Part shown: positions 26,338 to 36,152 of the stretch, piece after piece
Layout: each line of letters begins with the position of its first letter
Position numbering within the stretch: position 1 is the first letter of the stretch
Notes under the pieces: model-generated
The model's database searches: none
What the model saw: the letters and a program-made list of their open reading frames with translations, nothing else
What the model was told of the DNA's origin: nothing
From: Streptomyces sp. TLI_053
Lineage (GTDB): Bacteria > Actinomycetota > Actinomycetes > Streptomycetales > Streptomycetaceae
DNA length: 64,000 bases
Assembly: GCF_900105395.1 (NCBI RefSeq)
Contig: NZ_LT629775.1
Span: forward strand, 3,370,001 to 3,434,000
Direction: 5' to 3'
Program-made: the position numbers and the translations under genes

Positions 26338-26737
26338 TTGGTACCGCCCTGACCCGGCTTGCTGTCGTCCGGGCCGCCCTGGAGGTGCTCCAGCAGGGTG
26401 TCCCGCCGGGTGCGGTACTCCTCCTCGGTGATCTCGCCGTCGGCGTACCGGCGGGCCAGGCTGGCCAGCGGGGCCTCGGTGCCGCCGCCGGCCCAGGGGG
26501 TCCGCCGCGCCAGCCCGGGCCGCCGCCCCAGGGGCCGCCCCACTGGCCGCCGGCCCACGGCGGGCCCCACGGCCCGCGCCGGCCGAAGCCGCGGCGGCGG
26601 AAGACGGTGAACACGGTGACCAGGACGATCAGCCAGAACAGCGGGAAGAGCAGGAACCACGGACCGGGGCCGCCCCCGTTCCAGGGACCCCAGCCCTCCC
26701 GGCAGTAAGCGTCGGCGAGCAGTGCGGTGCTCTGCAT
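26334..26737 (-). pseudogene. small membrane protein with C-terminal SHOCT domain, frameshifted
   Basis: From ATG 26737 the frame encodes MQSTALLADAYCREGWG, a TM segment (WFLLFPLFWLIVLVTVFTVF) and a Gly/Trp/Pro-rich basic stretch. The expected ending, a SHOCT domain (LASLARRYADGEITEEEYR), is in another frame that ends at 26334. One extra base in the G5 run at 26496-26500 (C5 on the coding strand) restores a single protein of about 134 residues. SHOCT proteins are small membrane-associated proteins often near ABC exporters and two-component systems, as here. Coupled by GTGA to the ATPase gene. The shift may be a sequencing error. Confidence 0.75.
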
Positions 26738-26927
26738 GTCGGTCAACTCCTCGGTGTGCCCCGCACGTTCGGACGGGGGCCGCGCCGGCCCCGGACGGTC
26801 TCCGAGGCCACCACGAGCTTCTCGCCGAAGGGGGGTCCGCCGCGTCCTCCGGGGAGCGGCACCGCGGGTACGACACCGGGAGTACGCCCCGGGGCGCGGG
26901 CTGCTCCCGGGCCTTCCGGGGCGGGCT

Positions 26928-27593
26928 TCAGAGCCAGCCGGGGCGGACCAGGCCGGACTCGTAGGCGAGGACGACCAGCTGGGCGCGGTCGCGGACGCCG
27001 AGCTTCACCATGGCGCGGCTGACGTGGGTCTTCGCGGTGAGCGGGCTGACCACCAGGCGGCGGGCGATGTCGTCGTTGCTCAGGCCCATGCCGACCAGGG
27101 TGAGCACCTCGCGCTCCCGGTCGGTGAGGGCGTCCAGCAGCTGCCCGCCGACGGAGGGCTCCCGGGAGCGGCTGGCGAACTCGTCGATCACCCGGCGGGT
27201 CACGCCCGGGGAGAGCAGCGAGTCGCCGACCGCGGCGACCCGGACGGCGCGCAGCAGGTCGGCCGGTTCGGTGTCCTTGGCGAGGAAGCCGGCCGCGCCC
27301 AGCCGCAGCGCCTCGAAGATGTACTCGTCCATCTCGAAGGTGGTCAGCACCACCACCCGGACGGCGGAGAGCTCGGGGCGGGAGCAGATCAGGCGGGTGG
27401 CCTCCAGGCCGTCGGTGCCGGGCATCCGGATGTCCATCAGCACGACGTCCGGCCGCAGCTCCTCCACCAGCCGGACGGCCGCCGCGCCGTCGTCCGCCTC
27501 GCCGACCACCTCGATGTCGGGCTGGGCGTCGAGCAGGGCCCGGAAGCCCGCCCGGACCAGGACCTGGTCGTCCGCCAGCAGTACTCGGATCAT
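26928..27593 (-). CDS. NarL/FixJ-family response regulator
   Basis: A 221-residue regulator: receiver domain with ADDQ at 7-10, phosphoacceptor Asp54 in VLMDIRMPG and LTTFEMDEYIF, then a LuxR-type HTH (LTDREREVLTLVGMGLSND and AKTHVSRAMVKLGVRDRAQ). Start ATG 27593 overlaps the kinase stop in ATGA, giving coupled expression. It probably controls the adjacent ABC exporter operon, as is common for this gene arrangement; that is inferred from position only. Confidence 0.9.
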   Translation of the reverse strand: MIRVLLADDQVLVRAGFRALLDAQPDIEVVGEADDGAAAVRLVEELRPDVVLMDIRMPGTDGLEATRLICSRPELSAVRVVVLTTFEMDEYIFEALRLGAAGFLAKDTEPADLLRAVRVAAVGDSLLSPGVTRRVIDEFASRSREPSVGGQLLDALTDREREVLTLVGMGLSNDDIARRLVVSPLTAKTHVSRAMVKLGVRDRAQLVVLAYESGLVRPGWL

Positions 27594-28813
27594 TCCGTCC
27601 GCTTCCCCTCGCTCGCCGCGCCCGGCCCCGCGGGGTCGGGCAGCCAGGCCCGGACCCGGAAGCCGCCGCCGTGCGGGCCGGTGGTCAGCTCGCCCGCGAA
27701 GGCCGCGGCCCGCTCGCGCATGCCCACCAGGCCGTTGCCGGAACCACCGCCGTCACCGCCGGCGGCCGGGCCCGGATCGTCCACCCGGAGCAGCAGCCCC
27801 GCCGGGGAGGACCAGTCCATCAGAACCGTGGCGCTCCGCGCGGCCGAATGGCGGATGACGTTGGTGAGCGCCTCCTGGACGATCCGGAACGCGGCCAGCT
27901 CCACCTGGGCGGGGAGCGGCCGGGCGGTCCCGACCGTGTCGACCGTGACGGCGAGCCCGGCGTGGCCGGCCTGGGTCACGAGTTCGGGCAGCCGGGCCAG
28001 GCCGGGGGCGGGGGTGCGCGGGGCCTGGCCGTCCGGGCCCCGCAGGGTGCCGAGCACCTGGCGCACCTCGCCCAGCGCCTCCTTGCTGGTCGCCTTGATC
28101 ACGGTCAGCGCGGCCCGCACCTGGTCCGGGTGCTCGTCGATGAGCTCCAGCGCCACCCCGGCCTGGAGGTGGATCACCGAGATGGAGTGCGCCAGGATGT
28201 CGTGGAGTTCGCGGGCCATCCGCAGCCGCTCCTCGGCGGCGCGGTTCTCCTCGGCCTGCCGCCGGGCCAGCCGGCGGGCGGCGAGCTGCTCGCCGCGCGA
28301 GCGCATGATCTCGGCGCCGGCCAGGATCAGCAGCAGCCAGGCCGCCGCCCCGGCCTCCTGCCACCAGCTCGGGCCGGGCCCGGGGGCACGCTGCCAGCCG
28401 TGCGGCAGCAGGTGGGAGCTGGCCAGATGGATCAGGTAGCCGGCGCCGAGGGAGATCCAGGCCCACCACCGGCGGCCCCGGGCGAGCGCGCCGTAGACGG
28501 CGACGGCGAGGCTGAAGAACACCGGGCCGTACGGGTAGCCGGCCAGCAGGTAGCCGATGGTGACGGCGGTGACGCCGGCCACCACCGGGCCGGGGAAGCG
28601 GTCGCGCAGGAGCAGCAGGGCGGGCCCGAGCAGCAGCAGCGCGTAGCCGACCGCGTCGAGCGCGGCCCGGTCGGTCTGCTGGCGGGCGGCGGCGGTGGAG
28701 CCGACCACCTGGACCAGGGCCACCAGGACGGCGGAGAGCCTGGTCCAGGAGGGTCTGGTCCACGGCGGTCCGGGATAGGGGTCGTGGCCTGTGCTCACGT
28801 GGTCGGTGCTCAT
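27590..28813 (-). CDS. sensor histidine kinase, HisKA_3 type
   Basis: A 407-residue kinase. Five or so TM segments occupy residues 25-170 without a large extracellular domain, suggesting sensing within the membrane. A short coiled linker is followed by the HisKA_3 box RELHDILAHSISVI with His204, and a HATPase domain with FRIVQEALTNVIRHS and GNGLVGMRERAAAF. Start ATG 28813 follows a candidate upstream region; an in-frame alternative (VSTGHD) exists. It forms one unit with the NarL regulator. Confidence 0.88.
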   Translation of the reverse strand: MSTDHVSTGHDPYPGPPWTRPSWTRLSAVLVALVQVVGSTAAARQQTDRAALDAVGYALLLLGPALLLLRDRFPGPVVAGVTAVTIGYLLAGYPYGPVFFSLAVAVYGALARGRRWWAWISLGAGYLIHLASSHLLPHGWQRAPGPGPSWWQEAGAAAWLLLILAGAEIMRSRGEQLAARRLARRQAEENRAAEERLRMARELHDILAHSISVIHLQAGVALELIDEHPDQVRAALTVIKATSKEALGEVRQVLGTLRGPDGQAPRTPAPGLARLPELVTQAGHAGLAVTVDTVGTARPLPAQVELAAFRIVQEALTNVIRHSAARSATVLMDWSSPAGLLLRVDDPGPAAGGDGGGSGNGLVGMRERAAAFAGELTTGPHGGGFRVRAWLPDPAGPGAASEGKRTE

Positions 28814-28826
28814 GAACGGGTAACGG

Positions 28827-29495
28827 TCACCGCCCCGGCGCCGCGCCCGCGGCCCGGTTGACGCGCGCGGCGCGGGCCTCGGCGGCCAGGCGCTTGCCCC
28901 GCGCGGTCATGCCCCAGGGCTTGACCACGGACAGCACGGTGGCGGTCAGGTAGATGGTCAGGGCCACCGAGGGGGCGATCACCAGCACGTGCGGGGCCCG
29001 GCCGTCCGGCGGTACGGTGCCGGCCGCGACCTGGCCGGCCGCGTCGTGGATGAAGGCGCGCAGGGCGAAGATCGAGGCCAGGGTGGCGGCCAGGGTGAGC
29101 CAGAACTTGGTGGCGACCCAGCGGTAGCGGAGCAGGCCCCAGGTGGTGCCGAGGGACAGCAGCACTCCGGAGAGCAACGAGAGCAGGCTGATCGGGATCA
29201 GCAGCCAGTCGGCGAAGATCTCCTGCGCCAGGTAGGCGGCGCGCACGGTGTCCGGGTTGTCGGAGAAGCGGCCGGCGATACCGAGGGCGAGCACACCGGC
29301 GGTCAGGCCGAGCCAGCCGACCGAGCAGGCGACGTGCACGGTCAGCCAGACCCGGCGGGCGTGCTTGGGCAGCCGCAGGCGCCCGGCGAGACCGGCCGGG
29401 GGCTCCAGCCGGTCGGCACGGTCGGCCGGGGGCCCGGCGGGGGCCGTCGGGGCCTCGGGGGTGTCGGCGGCGGGCGGACCAGGAGGTGTGGGCAT
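28827..29495 (-). CDS. DUF2269-like integral membrane protein
   Basis: A 222-residue protein. After a Pro/Ala-rich leader (1-40) come four TM segments (about 55-78, 95-118, 125-150 with TKFWLTLAATLASIFAL, and 170-195). The HVACSVGWLGLTAGVLALG segment holds an in-membrane His and resembles DUF2269/predicted integral membrane proteins of actinobacteria. ATG 29495 has GGAG upstream. It is 13 bp from the kinase gene's start region and probably the head of that leftward transcript. Function unknown. Confidence 0.65.
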   Translation of the reverse strand: MPTPPGPPAADTPEAPTAPAGPPADRADRLEPPAGLAGRLRLPKHARRVWLTVHVACSVGWLGLTAGVLALGIAGRFSDNPDTVRAAYLAQEIFADWLLIPISLLSLLSGVLLSLGTTWGLLRYRWVATKFWLTLAATLASIFALRAFIHDAAGQVAAGTVPPDGRAPHVLVIAPSVALTIYLTATVLSVVKPWGMTARGKRLAAEARAARVNRAAGAAPGR

Positions 29496-29583
29496 CGGCT
29501 TGTGCTCCGGAGGGCGAGGGGCGACGCGGGCCACGGGCCGGCGGCCACCGGGTGGATGGTGTACGGCCGCCGGCCCACGGCTT

Positions 29584-29604
29584 GGGTGATCCACGGGATC
29601 ACCC
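29584..29604. promoter_or_regulatory. Palindrome upstream of the DUF2269-like gene
   Basis: GGGTGATCC (29584-29592) and GGATCACCC (29596-29604) are perfect inverted 9-mers with three central bases. The site is about 90 bp upstream of the DUF2269 ATG and looks like a repressor operator. No cognate regulator is obvious, apart from the adjacent NarL protein. Confidence 0.45.
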
Positions 29605-29786
29605 CCTACTCTGCCCGGCCGGGGTGGGCGGGGCATCGCACGGCGGGAGTAGCCGGCCGTACCGCCCGTTGAGTACGAACGGCGCGAGGTGCGGACGGCC
29701 GACGGCCGGGATCGTTCGGCGGACGGGCTGCGCGCGGGGTTCCGGACGGGCTCCGGACGGACGGCGGACGGGCGGCGGACGGGCGG

Positions 29787-30425
29787 TCAGTAGGCGATCT
29801 CCACGACCTCGCGCCGCGCGGCCGGCTCCTGGAGCGCGGCGAGCAGGTAGTGCGCGAGGTCGGCGCGGGATATCGACCAGGCCCCGGGCAGCCGCCGGCC
29901 GACCGCCGTGCGGTAGCGGCCCCGGGCCCGGCCGCCGGTGAGCCGGGCGGCCCGGACCAGCGTCCAGTCCAGCTCGGTGTCCTCCAGCAGGAACCGCTCC
30001 ATTCGCGCCATGTCGGCGTACGGCCGACGGAGCATCGGGTGCAGCACCCAGGAGGTGAGGGCCCGTTGGAACGGGGCGGCGCGCCAGGGCACCGGGCTCA
30101 TGCTGGTGGTGGAGACGCACACGACCCGGGAGACGCCGGTGGCGCGCATGGCCTTGAGGATGTGGTCGGTGCCGGCCGAGTAGACCGTGGTGGCGGCCCG
30201 GCTGTAGCCGATGCCGAGCGCGGAGACCACCGCGTCCGCGCCCTCCACGGCGCGGGCCACCGCGTCCGGGTCGAGCACGTCGCCCTGCCGGATGGTGCTG
30301 GGGCGGGCGTCGGCCAGGGCCAGCGGGTCGCGGGCGAAGGCGACGGTGGAGTGCCCGGCCTCGGCGGCCAGCTCCAGGAAGTGGCGGCCGGTGCCACCGG
30401 TCGCGCCGAAGACGACGATGTTCAC
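29787..30425 (-). CDS. NAD(P)-binding oxidoreductase (NmrA/SDR-atypical)
   Basis: A 212-residue Rossmann protein starting MNIVVFGATGGTGRHFLELA, with the GATGGTG dinucleotide motif of atypical SDRs, GADAVVSALGIG and a DWTLVRAARLT segment typical of NAD(P)H-binding NmrA-like reductases. GTG 30425 has GAGGGGG upstream. It is a diverged copy of the gene on its right (209 residues) with matching blocks (WTLVRAARLT versus WTIVRVPMLT), suggesting a tandem duplication. It could act as a flavin/quinone reductase or tailoring enzyme of the polyketide cluster; the precise reaction is unknown. Confidence 0.78.
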   Translation of the reverse strand: MNIVVFGATGGTGRHFLELAAEAGHSTVAFARDPLALADARPSTIRQGDVLDPDAVARAVEGADAVVSALGIGYSRAATTVYSAGTDHILKAMRATGVSRVVCVSTTSMSPVPWRAAPFQRALTSWVLHPMLRRPYADMARMERFLLEDTELDWTLVRAARLTGGRARGRYRTAVGRRLPGAWSISRADLAHYLLAALQEPAARREVVEIAY

Positions 30426-30440
30426 GGTGCGTTTCCCCCT

Positions 30441-30510
30441 CGATCGGCCTCGATCGGCCTTGGACGGCCTTGGACGGCCCGGGTCGGCCCCGGTCAGCCC
30501 CGGTCGGCCC
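30441..30510 (+). repeat. Seven tandem degenerate 10-bp units
   Basis: CGATCGGCCT occurs twice perfectly, then TGGACGGCCT, TGGACGGCCC, GGGTCGGCCC, CGGTCAGCCC and CGGTCGGCCC, exactly in register. The array ends 16 bp before the GTG start of the left-hand oxidoreductase gene and lies between the two paralogues. It lies directly in its 5' leader. Confidence 0.75.
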
Positions 30511-30597
30511 CGGCGGCGGGTGCCCGGCCGGTGGCCGGCGCGCGGCCGGCCCGCGCCGCGGACGTGCCGCGGGCGGGCCGGCCCCCGCCGGGGGTCA

Positions 30598-31227
30598 TCA
30601 GTTGGCCACCTCGACGCGCCGGCCGTAGGTGGCCGTGTCATCCAGATGGGTGACGATGTAGTCGGCCACGTTCGCCCGTGCGATGCGCGACGCCTTCGCG
30701 ATGTGGCCGCCCACCACCGCCTGGTAGTTGGGAGTGGCCGGACCGTCGGTCAGCATCGGCACCCGGACGATCGTCCAGTCCAGCGGGCTGGCCTCGACCT
30801 CGTCCTCCATCCGGGCCAGGTCGAGGTGGATGTTCCGGTACACCCGGTCCACCACGAACTCGGCGACGAAGCGCTGCATCGCCGGCAGGTGCTTGGTCTC
30901 CAGACCGGCCGAGGACATGGTCACCAGCCGGCGCACCCCGCCCGCCCGGGCGGCGGCGATGACGTTGCGCGCACCCTCGGAGAACACCGTGGTCGTGGTG
31001 CGGGTGGTCACCCCCAGCGCGATCACCACGGCCTCCTTGCCGGCCAGCGGGCCGGTCAGCGAGTCCACGTCGAACACGTCCGCGCGGACCTTGCTCAGCC
31101 GCTCGTGCTCGATCGGCAGCTTCGCCGGGTCGCGCAGCAGCGCGGTGACGCTGTGCTTGTTCTCCAGGGCCTTCTCGACGAGCAGCCGCCCGGTCCGACC
31201 GGCCGCTCCCACCACGACGATCTCCAT
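30598..31227 (-). CDS. NAD(P)-binding oxidoreductase (NmrA/SDR-atypical)
   Basis: A 209-residue protein with GAAGRTGRLLVEKAL at the N-terminus (atypical SDR glycine motif), VVIALGVTTRTTTTVFSEG, VRRLVTMSSAGLE and DWTIVRVPMLTDG. It starts at ATG 31227 behind a very strong AAGGAGGAAATT site. Likely NAD(P)H-dependent reductase acting on a small substrate or flavin. It is the third gene in a leftward run after the PQQ enzyme (75-bp gap), so probably part of the cluster's tailoring set. Confidence 0.8.
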   Translation of the reverse strand: MEIVVVGAAGRTGRLLVEKALENKHSVTALLRDPAKLPIEHERLSKVRADVFDVDSLTGPLAGKEAVVIALGVTTRTTTTVFSEGARNVIAAARAGGVRRLVTMSSAGLETKHLPAMQRFVAEFVVDRVYRNIHLDLARMEDEVEASPLDWTIVRVPMLTDGPATPNYQAVVGGHIAKASRIARANVADYIVTHLDDTATYGRRVEVAN

Positions 31228-31302
31228 AATTTCCTCCTTGCCGGGGCCGGCGGCAACTGGGTGCCGCCGGCCGTGAGTTGACCTTCGCTACGCCGACTGG
31301 TC

Positions 31303-32949
31303 CTACGGTAGGGAAAAGGCGAGCAGAACGCCGCCCGCATTGCTCGGGTACTGCGGGTAGTACGCGGCCTGGACGTAGAGCATGCCGTCCGCGACCACCG
31401 CGCCGCCGCCACCGGAGAGCGCCGTGCCGTGCCCCGGCACACCGTTGACCGTGGTGAAGTCGCGGACCACGTCGTACTGCCAGAGCACGGCGCCGGTGGT
31501 GGCCGAGAAGACGCGCATCTTGCCGTCGGCGCCGCCCTCGTAGACCAGGCCCCGGGTGGCGGTCACCGCCGGGGTGAAGGCCCGCTGGCACAGCTCGGGG
31601 TTGGCGGCCGCGCCGCCCCACTGGCACCCGTCGGCCGGGCTCTCGGTCTGCCAGAGGATCGCCCCGGTCGCCGGGTCGAGCGCGTACAGGGTGCCCGGGT
31701 TGGCGAACCAGGTCGCGACGTAGAGCCGGGTGCCGTCGTAGCTGGTGCCCCACTGGATGCCGGAGCTGCCGCCCTTGGTGTTGGGGTCGGCGACCACCGC
31801 GCGGTCCCAGACCTTGGCGCCGGTCAGCGCGTCGTAGACGTGGTAGACGCCGTTCTTCTGGCCGATGCCGATCACCCGGCGGTGGCCGATGCTGAAGACG
31901 TTGGCGCTGGCGCCGAAGTCCCAGTCGTGATCGGTGCCGTTGGCCTTGCTGGGGCAGTAGGCGTCGGCGCCGGGGATGCCGCAGGCGACGGTGAAGGTGT
32001 CCGGGAAGACCTCCTGGGACCGCCAGCGCACGTTGCCGTTGCGGGCGTCCAGGGCGAGCACCGAGTCGGTGTCGCCGGCCGCGCCGGTGTAGTTCTGGCC
32101 GGTGCCGACGTAGATGGTGCCGGTCTCCCGGTCGACCACCGGGGAGCTCCACACGGCGACGCCGGAGGGCTCGTAGCGGGCCGCGCCGTTGGGCCAGGTG
32201 CCGACCTGCTGCGGCTGCGGGGTGGTCCAGTGCCGCCAGCTCAGCTGTCCGGTGTACGCGTTGACGGCGACCACCGAGCCGCGGAAGGTGCAGCACGGGT
32301 AGGTCAGGTCGAAGGTGGCACCGGACTCCTTGCTGGACACACCCACGTAGACCTGGCCGTTGTAGACCAGCGGCGAGCTGGTGATCTGGGCCTGCGGGTG
32401 GGTGTCCAGCTTCAGCGACCAGCGAAGGGCGCCGGTGCGGCGGTCGAGCGCGTACAGGTAGCCGCGGTTGTCACCGAAGTAGACGGTGTTGCCCTCGACG
32501 GCCGGGCTGCTGCGGACCGGGTCCGGGTTGGTGGCCGAGTGGGCGCCGGCCACCGGCGTGACGTCGAAGGTCCAGCGCGCCGCGCCGGTCCTGGCGTCCA
32601 TGGCGTGGAAGGTGCCCTCGGCACCGCCGACGTAGAGGGTGCCGTCCGCCACGGCGGGCTGGCTGCCGAGGTAGACGCCCTGGACCTTCTCGTGGCCGAA
32701 GGCCCACTTGAGGCCGAGGTTGCCGACGGTGGCCGGGGTGATCCGGCTCTCCTGGCCGTTGAACCGGCTGCCGGCCTGGTCGAACTGCCAGCTGCTCCAG
32801 TTCGCCGGGGGGCGGGGGCGGGACTCGGTGTCCTCGGCGCCCGCGCCGTTGGTGGCGGCGAGCAGGACGAGGGCGGTCAACAGGGCCACCAGGGCGGTGC
32901 CGAAACCGGCCGCCCGGGACCGTCTCGGCTGGGGCTGGGACTGGGACAC
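31303..32949 (-). CDS. secreted PQQ-dependent dehydrogenase-like beta-propeller
   Basis: A 548-residue protein with a signal peptide (basic PRRSRAAGF, hydrophobic LVALLTALVLLAATNG, cleavage near AGA-ED at 37-39). The mature part is an eight-bladed quinoprotein propeller with repeated GTLYVGGAEGTFHAMD and TVYFGDNRGYLYALDRRTGA units and a vicinal Cys219-Cys220, the disulfide pair typical of PQQ alcohol dehydrogenases. It resembles polyvinyl-alcohol-dehydrogenase-type quinoproteins without the cytochrome domain. GTG 32949 has GAGGAG nine bases upstream. It could oxidise an alcohol on the exported polyketide. No PQQ-biosynthesis genes are in the window. Confidence 0.82.
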   Translation of the reverse strand: MSQSQPQPRRSRAAGFGTALVALLTALVLLAATNGAGAEDTESRPRPPANWSSWQFDQAGSRFNGQESRITPATVGNLGLKWAFGHEKVQGVYLGSQPAVADGTLYVGGAEGTFHAMDARTGAARWTFDVTPVAGAHSATNPDPVRSSPAVEGNTVYFGDNRGYLYALDRRTGALRWSLKLDTHPQAQITSSPLVYNGQVYVGVSSKESGATFDLTYPCCTFRGSVVAVNAYTGQLSWRHWTTPQPQQVGTWPNGAARYEPSGVAVWSSPVVDRETGTIYVGTGQNYTGAAGDTDSVLALDARNGNVRWRSQEVFPDTFTVACGIPGADAYCPSKANGTDHDWDFGASANVFSIGHRRVIGIGQKNGVYHVYDALTGAKVWDRAVVADPNTKGGSSGIQWGTSYDGTRLYVATWFANPGTLYALDPATGAILWQTESPADGCQWGGAAANPELCQRAFTPAVTATRGLVYEGGADGKMRVFSATTGAVLWQYDVVRDFTTVNGVPGHGTALSGGGGAVVADGMLYVQAAYYPQYPSNAGGVLLAFSLP

Positions 32950-32980
32950 GTGGATCAACTCCTCGGTGAGGGCGCGTGGT

Positions 32981-33955
32981 TCACGTACGGTCCGGGGTGC
33001 CGGGAAGCCCGGCGGTGACCTCCGCATGGGAGAGCACGGCGGCGCAGTCCAGCTCGCCGAGGCCCGCCTCGGCGGCGGCGACGAGGGTTTCGTGGGTGGC
33101 GTCGCAGACCGGGGTCGCGACACCGAGGCGCCCGGCCTCGGCGGTGGCCAGCCGGAGGTCCTTTCGCATCAGGTCGAGCCGGAACTGCGGCTCGCCGTAG
33201 GCCCGGCGGCGCATCACACCGGCCTTGTACTTCATCACGGGCGAGCTGAAGCCGCTCTCGCTGATCATCGAGAGGGCCAGCTCGCGGTCGATGCCGGCCC
33301 GCTGGGCCAGCGTCACCGACTCGGCGAGCACCTGCATCTCGACGCCCATCAGCACATTCAGCATCACCTTGGCGGTGGCGCCGAGGCCGCTCGGGCCGAG
33401 GTGGCGGATCTCCTTGGCGAGCGGCTCCAGTACGGCGCTCAGCCGCTCGAAGGTCTCCGCGGACCCGCCGACCATGAAGCGCAGTTCGCCGTCCTTGGCG
33501 TGCTGGCCGTTGCCGATGATGCAGGCGTCCACGGCGCTGCGGCCGCGGCCGGCGACCCGCTCGGCCACCGACCGGGCGAAGTCCGGGGAGACGGTGCTGG
33601 TGTCCATCACGATGCCGTGGGCGGGCAGCGTCTCCAGCACCCCGCCGGCGCCGAACAGCTGCTCCTCGACGGCGGCCTCGGAGGCCAGGCTGAGCAGCAC
33701 CACGTCCACCTGCGAGGCCAGTTCGGCCGGGGTGGCGGCGACCACGGCGCCGCGGGCGGCGAACGGGGCGGCGCGCTCGGGGGTGCGGTTGTGGACCACG
33801 ATCCGGTGGCCCTGGTCGAGCAGGCGGGAGGCCATGCCGCCGCCCATGACGCCGAGACCGATGACACCGATCCTGGTCGCCGGGGGTATGCCGGGGGCGG
33901 CGGCGGGCGGGAGGTCCCGGGAGAGTGCACGCCGCCGGCTGGGTATGTCGGCCAT
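32981..33955 (-). CDS. 3-hydroxyisobutyrate dehydrogenase family NAD(P)-dependent oxidoreductase
   Basis: A 324-residue beta-hydroxyacid dehydrogenase. The glycine motif is IGVIGLGVMGGGMASRLL (near residue 30), the substrate motif MDTSTVSPDFA follows, and the catalytic Lys lies in GLGATAKVMLNVLMG. The first 27 residues are a variable leader. ATG 33955 is supported by AGGAAG upstream. Its stop is 32 bp before the PQQ gene's start, so these probably form an operon with the two NmrA-like genes. A relative of the cluster operator lies about 130 bp upstream. Likely oxidises or reduces a hydroxyacid or ketone of the pathway. Confidence 0.85.
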   Translation of the reverse strand: MADIPSRRRALSRDLPPAAAPGIPPATRIGVIGLGVMGGGMASRLLDQGHRIVVHNRTPERAAPFAARGAVVAATPAELASQVDVVLLSLASEAAVEEQLFGAGGVLETLPAHGIVMDTSTVSPDFARSVAERVAGRGRSAVDACIIGNGQHAKDGELRFMVGGSAETFERLSAVLEPLAKEIRHLGPSGLGATAKVMLNVLMGVEMQVLAESVTLAQRAGIDRELALSMISESGFSSPVMKYKAGVMRRRAYGEPQFRLDLMRKDLRLATAEAGRLGVATPVCDATHETLVAAAEAGLGELDCAAVLSHAEVTAGLPGTPDRT

Positions 33956-34084
33956 GGAGTCGACCCGCTTCCTGGTGGGCTGGTCGCGCCGGTACTCCCG
34001 GCGCTCGGAGTGCGGCGGGGAAGGCCGTGCCAGACACCCCGCCCCACCGCGGCCGGGGTGCCGACTGCCCGTCCAGCCTAGCGG

Positions 34085-34096
34085 GTGAACACTCAC
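34085..34096. promoter_or_regulatory. Weak relative of the cluster TetR-type operator
   Basis: GTGAACACTCAC is a GTGA/TCAC palindrome; on the minus strand the wider sequence reads GAGTGAGTGTTCACCCGCT, sharing GTGAGT and CCCGCT with the stronger sites at 48541, 53202 and 55975. It lies just upstream of a possible -10 (TAGGCT, minus strand 34080-34075) of the 3-hydroxyisobutyrate-dehydrogenase-like gene. Confidence 0.4.
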
Positions 34097-34170
34097 TCCG
34101 CGACGGCTTTCGGCGTCCGTTTCGAGCCGTATCCGATGCTGACGTGCTATCAGTTCAGGCCCCGGACAAG

Positions 34171-34210
34171 CCTCCTCCCCCACCGCCGGGGGTAACGGTG
34201 GGGGAGGAGG
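34171..34210. terminator. Perfect 15-bp stem-loop after the exporter gene
   Basis: CCTCCTCCCCCACCG (34171-34185) pairs with 34196-34210 around a 10-base loop. It lies 49 bp beyond the end of the exporter gene (leftward), separating it from the next leftward operon. Confidence 0.85.
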
Positions 34211-34258
34211 GGCTGTCGGGGCGGACGCCGGTCGGTCGACCGGGCGGAGCGGCGGCCG

Positions 34259-36088
<1,830 letters not shown>

Positions 36089-36152
36089 TCAAAATAAGCC
36101 GTCAAGAGCCAACGTCAAGGGCGGCCGCGGCCGCCCGGAAGGGCAGCTAACG

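Noticed and set aside
30598..31227. Assigning the NmrA-like pair to a named pathway enzyme
   Set aside because: Only the Rossmann motif and general layout are clear; substrate residues are not diagnostic.
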